Assembly (NCBI GenBank): GCA_963920525.1
Contig: OY986438.1
Location: forward strand, 72,548,346 to 72,612,345
Length of the DNA: 64,000 nt
Origin: Dichetophora obliterata
Lineage: Eukaryota; Arthropoda; Insecta; Diptera; Sciomyzidae
Reading direction: 5' to 3'
Below the pieces are notes generated by a model, which saw only the letters and a program-made list of their open reading frames with translations, was not told where the DNA came from and did not search any database. The position numbers were made by a program, and so were the translations under genes. Of this stretch, positions 56,295-64,000 are shown piece by piece. Numbering within the stretch: position 1 is the first letter of the stretch; each line of letters opens with the position of its first letter.

Positions 56295-57495
56295 TTGGTG
56301 ACCCCTAGAAAGGATATACAACCTCCTTCAAGTCAATCTTCAATATTCCTGGAATATCACCAACTTCAAAAAGAATTCCGAAAACTGGAAGACAATCGCC
56401 GTATATTTCTATGAACGACTTCAAAAGCTCAATAACGCTTGGGAACAATTTGAAGAAAAGGAAAGCACCTTACGTTCGATGAGGCTACCGACTGATAACG
56501 AGTACTTTTCATCAGGGTATAAGATCAAAGAAATATCGACCGAGTACATACAACTTTTCCAAGTCCAAATCCAACGACTTGGATCAATAGCAAATACTAC
56601 TGCTCAATCAACATCTCAAGATGGCGCCAATGCCTTGGGAACTAGCGGAAGAACTGCTACCGAGCAACAGAAATCAGAATCGGAATCAACAGTCAGCATA
56701 GCGAGCAGCTTGCGCATCCAACGTGCGTTCATGACTCCATTACATCGTCTTTAACAAGCATGCTACACAGGCCAGTATACTGGCTCTGTAGTTCGAAAAA
56801 CTCAATACATTCATACTATTTAACAATACACTCACACTGGATTCACTTTCACGCCACTTTCATCGCTACTGGCAACGAAATTTTAGAGCCAGTGGATTTT
56901 GACATCAGCGGCCAGTGTATGTCAAAAAGGGGATATCAGTATTGTTTTTAATTACTTTTGGTGGGCTTATTTCGGGTTTTTGTCGATTTCGTACAGGAAG
57001 CAACACTGATAGCTTGTTTACAATTAAAAGCAAAAAAAAAAAAACAAGTAAAGCACACTCAAATTGCAATAGCAGCGAGAACCTTCGCATTCGATGGAAT
57101 TTTTTTAATGAACTTTCACGTGCATGTGTAGCACCTCTTGCTACTAGCATGAAAGTTCGAAATTTTTCAAATCATTCGAACAGTACACGTATTCTTTCGC
57201 ACTTTCACTGTCACAGGCCTGTGTAACCGACCTGTTAAAGAGACTAGCCGATACAGAAGAGGAACAATCGCAAGAATACTAAGAGGGCGACATATCACGC
57301 CTAAAAAAATTATGGAATGAAATCGGGACATTAAACTACAAGATATGGGAAATTAGCTCAACTCTAGAAAATCAAGGCTACGATTACAGCGCTTATCTAG
57401 ATACAGAACTGCTTGTACATAAGCGAATAATAAATCTGTCGACAAAATTTAATCTAAATCGAAAAAAGTCGGCCAAAACCTCAAGGAGTTGTCTA
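56295..57495 (+). pseudogene. BEL/Pao-like gag relic, interrupted
   Basis: Directly after the LTR and TTGGTGACCCC, coding blocks include FYERLQKLNNAWEQFEEKES, EYFSSGYKIKEISTEYIQLF and QVQIQRLGS (to 56750). After a ~470-bp non-coding insertion related to 21484-21640, further blocks follow: RLADTEEEQSQEY, KKLWNEIGTLNYKIWEISST and LENQGYDYSAYLDTELLVHK (57240-57430). The helical, Glu/Gln-rich style matches BEL gag N-termini. It is cut off at ~57495. Confidence 0.55.
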
Positions 57496-57519
57496 ATCTG
57501 CATAAAGGTTGATATATAG

Positions 57520-57880
57520 GTTTTTAGAGTCGCTGATCACGAATCTGAAGTCAAAAATTCAAAATGGCGGCTTAAAAATGGCGGCCATGAACATGTTAAC
57601 TTTTCTAATAACTATGCTATATATTTAAAATTTGGTGCCCTGAAAGTTTTCAGGGTCGCTGATCATAAATCTGAGGTCAAAAATTTTAAAAACAAAATGG
57701 CGGCCATGAACATGTTAGCTTTTGTAATAACTATGCTATGTATTTAAAATTTGGTGCCTCGAAAGTTTTCAGGGTCGCTGCTGATCATGAATCTGAAGTA
57801 AAAAATTTGAAATTCAAAATGGTGGCTTCAAAATCGCAAAGCGTATTATATTTACAAAAATTTATTGAAACAGCTTACAT
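57520..57880 (+). repeat. Tandem repeat of ~110-120 bp (three units) with AAAATGGCGGC
   Basis: Units share TTTCAGGGTCGCTGATCA, GAATCTGAAGTCAAAAAT and AAATGGCGGCCATGAACATG. The phrase resembles GGGTCGCTGAATCCGAATC of the arrays at 59500-62380, so it may be the subterminal repeat of the same transposon family. Confidence 0.75.
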
Positions 57881-57914
57881 ATATAAAAAAAGAAATAAGT
57901 TAGATAGCATTATC

Positions 57915-58945
57915 TTATTCTAAAAGATCCAAAAAAGGAATATAAAGGTCATTCATTTCCAAAGATCCATCTTCAGCACTTAATGATTCATCTGAATCAG
58001 TATCTGCCGATGTATCTAAAGTTGCTGTAGAGTTTGAGGTTGATGCTTCGACTACTTCATTAGGTTGACAAATCAATAATGATATAACCTAGGTTTAATC
58101 GTTTGCATTGTTCGATTCGTTTTTTTAAAGAAATGCTTGATAAGACTGGATCTGAAGTATCTAAGGCTCGATGGAAATAATTTGCCAGGTTCTCTTTGCG
58201 GCTACTCCTTCAAGCATGGTGCAGCCTATCACCCTTATAAATTTTATTTCTGGATTCAGATGCATCTTCTCCGAAACAGTCAGCTGAAAGTACTAAATGT
58301 TCCATTATTTGCCTTGAATGAATTAGGACTTTATGAACAGTAGCTTTCATGCGAAGCCAAGGATAGATTTCTATTATTATTTGAGCCGTTTCAAAGCAAT
58401 ATTTTTCGAATTGATCTGGATGCAAAGGAAATTGACAGGAAAGGCATACATATAAGAATAATTTTCAAATGAAAAATCAAATCAACATCCACTTCCGTTA
58501 CTTCAGAAAATAAGATTTGGTTCTCAAATGCACGCCGTGTAGTATTTCCATCGCTACTGCTGCCGAATCCACTTGTTTTAGGTTTATCTTCCCGCAAGCC
58601 AAGATTTTCATAAAGGAGATTTTGTATGTTTTCCTTTTTCTTAGCCACTTTTTCTTTGTCGGACAAGTTTCTTACCTGCCATTTATTTACGCCAATTTTA
58701 TAGCCCGCATGCAAAACAAACTTAAAGAATCTAATCCAACAATGAAGTGGACTAATTCCAAATTTTTCTCTTTTGCCTTAAATTTTTCGGATAACGTTTT
58801 TTAAATCGTGAGGTAAAGCTCCACAAATAGGACATGCTTGCGAAGATTTTGTATCGGTTAAAAAATTTAAAATTTTTCAATCAATTAAAGTTAAGAACAG
58901 CTGGAATTTGATTTGAATTATTTTACCTTCAATAAATTCTAATGT
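57915..58945 (-). pseudogene. RAG1-like transposase relic, C-terminal part (minus)
   Basis: In minus order: SSQACPICGALPHD (zinc-binding), ISPLHCWIRFFKFVLHAGYK, INKWQVRN-like and GFGSSSDGNTTRRAFENQIL. Next come FEKYCFETAQIIIEIYPWLR, MKATVHKVLIHSRQIMEHLV and FGEDASESRNKIYKGDRLHH, then an acidic tail ending at TAA 57917-57915. Residue pattern (GNxxR, a helix around HK.L.H, an acidic E-x-x-N/RNK block, then R-rich) parallels the RAG1 catalytic core including the final Glu. I recall the family as a common insect transposase; the RAG1/Transib link is inference. One TAA and several shifts break it. Confidence 0.55.
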
Positions 58946-59274
58946 AAAAATCTCCATTCCAGAGAGATAAATTTATCCCAGAGTTAATTCCATGATTTTT
59001 CCAGTTTTTCAATTGTTCACAGTGAGTTAAGCATTTAACTCTTCCAGCTGGAGATAAAAATGGTGACGAGATAGCTTAACCCCAGAAATATTTAACTCGT
59101 GAAAATTGGTGAGTTAAGATTTTTAATTCGCTCTCATCGCTCTCATTTTAATATTTTTTATTTACTTGGTGTCAAAATATGTATACAGACACAGATCTTT
59201 TAATTTTTAATTAAATTCTGAAAGAAGAGGTTTGACAAAAAGTTTTTAAAAAAATAAAAGAAGAAAAAGTATAA

Positions 59275-59495
59275 CAAAATGGATCTTTTGGTGCACTTTT
59301 AGGAGAACTGGAGCGACGATGATGACGAAGTGGAAGTGACTTTGCGGGCCGAACGCTGGCAATATAAAATGCAGGAACGCATTGGATTAGACAAGTGGGA
59401 CGAGAATGACTTCGTCTATGGTTTTCGATTGACGAAGGCATCGGTCGCACGGGTGCTGCAATTAATTGAACCATCTCTGCGACATACGCGGTAAA
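59275..59495 (+). pseudogene. PIF/Harbinger transposase N-terminal fragment
   Basis: From 59306 the frame reads ENWSDDDDEVEVTLRAERWQ, YKMQERIGLDKWDENDFVYG, then FRLTKASVARVLQLIEPSLR. The FR.tK..v..ll..I...L pattern is that of HARBI1-type nucleases. An in-frame TAG at 59303 separates it from ATG 59279, and the frame ends at CGG|TAAAA, possibly a splice donor. The rest of the transposase is absent. Confidence 0.55.
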
Positions 59496-60218
59496 AAATT
59501 TTTTCTACACATTGTTGCCACCTAAAACTGTTTTGTTTTCAGAATTTTAAACATGGGGAAGCAGTATTGGGGGGTTACTGATTTCGAATCTGGTGTCAGA
59601 ATTAATTAATTTTTTATTTTTACGAATTCGGGGCTGGCGCGAACTAAAGGATAAAAATGGGTCGCTGAATCCGAATCCGTAATCAGAATTTCAAAATTCT
59701 AAAATTTTTCTACACATAGAGTTGCCACCTTAAAATGTTTTATTTTAAGAATTTTAAAAATGAGGAAACAGTATTTAGGGGGTACTGATTTCGAATCTGA
59801 GCTCAAAATTTTAAAATTCAAGATGGTGGATAGGGTTGCCACCTTAATTTTTTAAATTTTTACGAATTCGGGGCTGGCAAAAAAAATGGAATACCAAAAA
59901 TGGGTCTCTGAACGTGGCCAGAATTTCAAAATTATAAAGTTTTGAAATAATAGGGTTGCCACCTAATATTATGTATTTTTTAAGAATTTTAAACATCATT
60001 TAAAAGTGTTAGGGAGTCACTGATTTCGAATCTGAAGTTAGAATTTTAAAATTCAAGATGGTGGATAGGGTTGATATCTTAATTTTTTATATTTTTATGA
60101 ATTCGGGGCTGGCAAAAAAATGGTACACCAAAAATGGGTCGCTGAGTCCGAATCCGTGGTCACAATTTCAAAATAATAAAATTTTGAGATAATAGTGGTG
60201 CTTTTACTTTTGAAAATA

Positions 60219-61641
60219 CAGTGGAATTCGGTTATAACGACCCGGAATTTTTCGTCGTTACAACCGTTATATGCACACATAATTTTTTTTTTGTTCATTG
60301 TTTACTTAATTCATTTATTGTAAAGAAAAAAGTTATTATCAATAGTAAAAATAAAAACATAAAACTTAGGGTAAGGTAAATAAATACTTTGTTTCTTTGA
60401 CTTTCTGATAAAAAATATTTTCTTTTTAAAACTTCCATCCATGTTTGCAGCAACCAAAACTGTAACACGAACCGTCAAAACTTTTCCTCCTATACACTTT
60501 TTACCTTAAAATTTTAAAATTCCATCGGGCATGAGTTTAAAGAAGAACCTTGTTTCATCAGCATTATACATTTTTTCTGAGTCCAAATAGCCATCTCGAA
60601 GTTTTGGGAAAAATTCCGTAGTCACCTTGGGATACATCACCTATTTCACCTGAAACCTTGCAGTTAACAATGCAGTGTCGCTATCGAAAATGGCAAATCA
60701 AACTTTCTAAACAAGAAAAATTCGTTGTACCTAAAATTTTAACTAAATCATTGGCTTTTTCTTGTAAAATAGGATAGGTTAGAAGTATATTTGGATTTTT
60801 GCATTTTGAGGAGGTGTGATCCTTATATTTTTCCTATGTTTCCATACTATGGATATTGAAGAATATGACGCAAGAAATTCCTCGCCGTTTTCAAGCCGCC
60901 AGATTATTGCAGATTTTTCTTCAATGATGAACGCGTTACGTTTAGTTTGCAAGCGCGTCGGAAGCGAATTTCATCTGGGGGGCAGTACAAATGGGGGGCA
61001 GTACAAATGGTGGTGCAAAAAAGTTCACCATAATTTCTTCACAAGAAACATGAAGAAGAGAGAAAGAAGAGGAAAATATATAATACAAAAATATTATCGT
61101 TTTAAAAAAACTGATATTTTGAATAACTTTTCATTTTAAATTGTTTATCTAGCTAAAAAGTGGGGGCAACTGCCCCCTTGCCCCCCGTTTGCTACGCCAA
61201 TGTTAGTTTGTGGAGGCATTTTGAACAAAGTAAAAAATCAATCATGCACTTAAAGGAACAAATGTATACTGAGCAAAATCACATGCGCAAATGAAGCTGT
61301 GCAGTTTTGTTGTCAATGAATTTTATACGGTTATTTCCCTTTCAACAAAGCAAAAATTGCAAATATGTTCAGTGAATATTGTTTGTTCACATATAAATAA
61401 AATGAAATTCATAAGTAAGCAAATCTAGTCTCAACTTGCTTTTGTCGTCGCTATATGTGAAAATATTTATTATATTTTATGAAAACTGCGTCGTTATATG
61501 CGAACTCGTCGTTATATCCACCGACGTTAAAAGCGAACGCAGTTTCTAAGGAATGAGAAATTAGAAAATACGGACTTCAAGAATACGACGTTATAGCAGA
61601 AATGTTGTTATAACCGAGGTCGTTATAAGTGAAATCCACTG
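60219..61641 (-). mobile_element. pogo/Tigger-like transposon with TA target duplication, decayed
   Basis: The ends CAGTGGAATTCGGTTATAAC and CAGTGGATTTCACTTATAAC (inverse of the right end) are flanked by TA (60217-60218, 61642-61643). Minus-strand coding shows the CENP-B-type HTH start (FIIEEKSAIIWRLENGEEFL at 60940-60860). Further on are EKANDLVKILGTTNFSCLES and LRDGYLDSEKMYNADETRFF (DDE_1 region with the GY....YNADET block, 60720-60480). The remaining catalytic part is deleted. A 253-bp MITE interrupts it at 60950. Confidence 0.85.
60950..61202. mobile_element. hAT MITE (253 bp), deletion derivative of the 21220-24734 family
   Basis: TTAGTTTG flanks both sides (60942-60949, 61203-61210), an 8-bp duplication. 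The left end CAAGCGCGTCGGAAGC with GGGGGGCAGTACAAATGG twice, and the right end with AAAAAGTGGGGGCAACTGCC and GCTACGCCAATG, match the two ends of the large hAT in inverse orientation. No coding. Confidence 0.95.
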
Positions 61642-62575
61642 TACATATTATTAGGTGGCAACCTTATTATTATAAAATTTTATAATTTTGAAATTCTGAC
61701 CACGGATTCGGGTTCAGCGACCCATTTTTACCCTTTAGTTCGCGCCAGCCCCGAATCCGTAAATATAAAAAAATTAAGTTGGCAACCCTATCCACCATTT
61801 GAATTTTAAAATTCTAACTTCAGATTCGAAATCAGTGACTTCCTAACTGTTTAATGATGTTTAAAATTCTTAAAAATACATATTATTAGGTGGCAACCTT
61901 AACCTCCATCTTAAATTTTAAAACTGTGACATTGTATTCGAAATCAGTAACCCCAATACTCTTTCCCCATGTTTAAAATAAAACATTTTTAGGTGGCAGC
62001 CCTATGTGTAGAAAAATTTTCGAGTTTTGAAATTCTGACAACGGATTCGGAATCAGTGACCCAATTTTACCTAGTGTTTCTCCCAGGGTCGTATTCGCAT
62101 AAATAAACAAGAAATTTGGTAGCAACTCTATCCGGCATCTTGAATTTTAAAATTCTGACACCAGATTCAAAAGAAGTAACCAGTAACCAATACTGTTTCT
62201 TCATGTTTAAAATTCTCAAAAAAATGTTTCGTTGGCAGCCCTATGCGTAGGAAAATTTTAGAATTTTGAAGTTCTGACATCAGATGCAAATTCAGCGATC
62301 CATTTTTACCTAGTGTTCACTCCAGCCCCCAAATTAGCAAAAATAAACCAAAAATCCCCACACATTTTTTAATTAATGAGCAACACTCTAACATTCTAAT
62401 GGAAATCAATATAAGCTGAGAGCAAATTTATGCTCTGAGCATAAAGCCGGGATAAAATTGTGAACAAAACCACTTTTTATCTCCCGATTTATACGCTTGG
62501 TATAAAATTAACCTAGAGATAGTTATCCCCGAATTAAATCGTATTTATGCCCTTTGTGAACAAAATGGCCCTTAG

Positions 62576-63440
62576 TTTCCTTTATTTATTCCAGCTTTAA
62601 TGGTTTACAGAACCTAATGGATTGCGGTGTTGCATTATTCCAAATAATATTTCCTGTTGATGAAATCAAACGCAAGGGGATAATTGTGGTTGCAAAAAGA
62701 GATGAATCTGAGTTCATTGAGCTACCAGGCTCTGAAAATCGTTGGCTTTAATTGGCTTGACCAGTAGAACCATCGAATCCGTAACTAAGAATTAGTGTTG
62801 CACTTATTATATTTTCTTTATTCAATCCCATCACAGCTGATATAACTTCTTCCTGGACCTCAACAATTCTCTTTGCTGTATGCTTCAAAAGCATTTCAAG
62901 TGGTGCTTTTGCAATTTTATCAGACACAATTACCCCTTGTGGCCTGCACTATTCTTTAACATTTAAAACTTTATTATAAGATTTATTACAAGATGTAATA
63001 TATCACCGTTTCTGGCCTTACTCTCAAGGTATTGTTGCTTTGTGAAGTTATTTTTTAAAATAAATGCTAAGGCTTCAGTATAGGAGTAAGTGATATAATT
63101 TTTTTTCTTCAGATTGCATCAACTTTTTTATTTTTAAAGCTCTATGTGGACTTACAATACTCGTCTTGAGAACTGCTGCCAAGTCAGAATTACCTTCTTT
63201 TCGAGCAGAGGAGCTTGCTGCCATAACTAATAAATCTGTTTCATTAGAAGACACGTTGGATAGTTCACATGCTGCCTTTCTCTTCGACCTGCCTGATTTT
63301 TAACTAAATGAGAGAAAAGGACGCCCACCTAAGCCCTTATTACCTTTGATTTCAGTTTCATTCTTTAGCCAGTTAGCATATTTCTTTTGAAATGCTGACA
63401 CATTTCTTGTACTTCTTATCCATCGCAAAGACAAGTTAAA
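62576..63440 (-). pseudogene. RAG1-like transposase relic, N-terminal part (minus)
   Basis: In minus order: VSAFQKKYANWLKNETEIKG, KGLGGRPFLSFS, KSGRSKRKAACELS, KTSIVSPHRALKIKKLM. Later blocks are IAKAPLEMLLKHTAKRIVEV, ILSYGFDGSTGQAN (possible first catalytic Asp), SSLFATTIIPLRLISSTGNI, IWNSATPQSIRFCKPLKLE. Stops and shifts are present. The order and family link it to 57915-58945, from which it is separated by the 58950-62575 insertion. Confidence 0.5.
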
Positions 63441-64000
63441 CGAAATAGTTTTGGCTTTTTATCGAATAATATTTTTAAAAGCTTTTGATCCGTTTTTATT
63501 TATATTTGTCAAAAGAAAGTTATAAACATCTTTTTCCCTGTCAGCTTTTAATGCCATGCGTTAAACAAATCGCTATTTTTAAAACGGTAGACACCTACAA
63601 AAATAATGGAAACTTGAGAAATCACAAAAAGTTGCGAAAAGGGTTACTGCTACTACGTTTAGAAAACTCTGTTCTTGTTAACTGTAAAAAAATTAAGGTT
63701 ATATTTTGATAAGTTTGTTAGTTTTAGCTTAAGAAACTTTGCAAACACAATTAATTATTCTATTTTAAGGCCGTTTTGAAAAATACAGTTTTAACTACTC
63801 ACAAGAAAAAAATTTAATTAATTTTCACAAATACCACTTGTACTTATTATGATTATTACTATCCATAAATTTTTTTTTTCACTTTCAAACAGAAAGTTGC
63901 TAAATTTGTATATTTAATTGCTTCCACTCTTTGCAAACAAACGCAGCGAAATGTAAACAAAATTTTAGTGCAAGTTCAGCTCTGTATCAACTAACGGTGC
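63441..64000 (+). other. No gene recognised
   Basis: AT-rich; possibly upstream sequence or the terminal region of the RAG1-like element. I see no inverted end matching the left side within the window. Confidence 0.4.

Larger units (their letters stand above)
59500..62380. repeat. Large inverted pair of satellite-like arrays around a pogo element
   Basis: The left array (59500-60216) has ~230-250-bp units with TTGCCACCT, TACTGATTTCGAATCTG, ACGAATTCGGGGCTGGC and GGGTCGCTGAATCCGAATC. The right array (61644-62380) has the same phrases in inverse (AGGTGGCAACC, CAGATTCGAAATCAGTGAC, GCCAGCCCCGAATCC). Long inverted arms built from internal tandem repeats are characteristic of foldback/Galileo-type elements. 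The class is not proven. Confidence 0.75.

Noticed and set aside
1..64000. CRISPR arrays, operons, bacterial or phage genes
   Set aside because: No direct-repeat/spacer structure or bacterial gene organisation; all recognised coding is eukaryotic mobile elements or a fly-type exon with introns.

Overview
The window is eukaryotic, AT-rich nuclear DNA, most likely from a higher (cyclorrhaphan) fly. This is inferred from the transposon families (Ty3/gypsy with a lysine-tRNA primer site, BEL/Pao with an env relic, I/CR1-type non-LTR elements, pogo, hAT, PIF/Harbinger with a MADF fragment, tRNA-derived SINEs), from short GT-AG introns of 60-140 bp, and from one recognisable host exon of receptor tyrosine phosphatase type. 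No prokaryotic features are present.

Region 1-11312 is a nearly complete, very young Ty3/gypsy LTR retrotransposon. The window opens inside its 5' LTR. The full 3' LTR is 2456 bp, and I found only three mismatches over the shared 2290 bp. Gag (421 aa with a zinc knuckle) and Pol (protease, RT, RNase H, integrase) are intact and overlap in the -1 frame. The overlap has a G GGA AAC slippery heptamer in the correct register, followed after 6 nt by a possible H-type pseudoknot. Between pol and the polypurine tract is an array of thirteen small hairpins whose stems change by compensatory substitution. An arginine-rich small ORF follows and ends at the polypurine tract; phase-matched splice sites could extend it. 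This 3' module is the strongest candidate for something undescribed.

Region 11313-31368 is gene-poor. It holds a non-LTR relic split by a hAT-like foldback element with a 491-bp palindrome, a second non-LTR relic split by a 3.5-kb hAT transposon (8-bp target duplication CGGCCGGG) that itself carries another long-inverted-repeat element, a further EN/RT fragment, a tRNA-type SINE, and a small Harbinger-like element.

At 31369-31548 (minus) lies a 60-codon receptor PTP exon with clean splice sites, the only host coding sequence I can defend. The rest may be intron or intergenic DNA.

Region 31549-52600 holds a tandem repeat family, a 3.4-kb DNA transposon with ~0.5-kb inverted repeats starting CACAGTG (Chapaev-like transposase relic with two introns), Tc1 and mariner fragments, several MITEs, and two minus-strand non-LTR elements. 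Both of these have lost the first catalytic aspartate of RT, by different mutations.

Region 52600-57500 is a BEL/Pao relic in the order env - polypurine tract - one LTR (TGTTTAGC...GCTAAACA) - primer-site region - gag, the footprint of two tandem elements sharing an LTR. Region 57500-64000 is a RAG1-like transposase relic on the minus strand, split by a ~3.6-kb composite insertion: Harbinger fragment, inverted satellite-like arrays, a pogo element between them, and a 253-bp hAT MITE inside the pogo. Long stretches with no recognisable content are listed as such.
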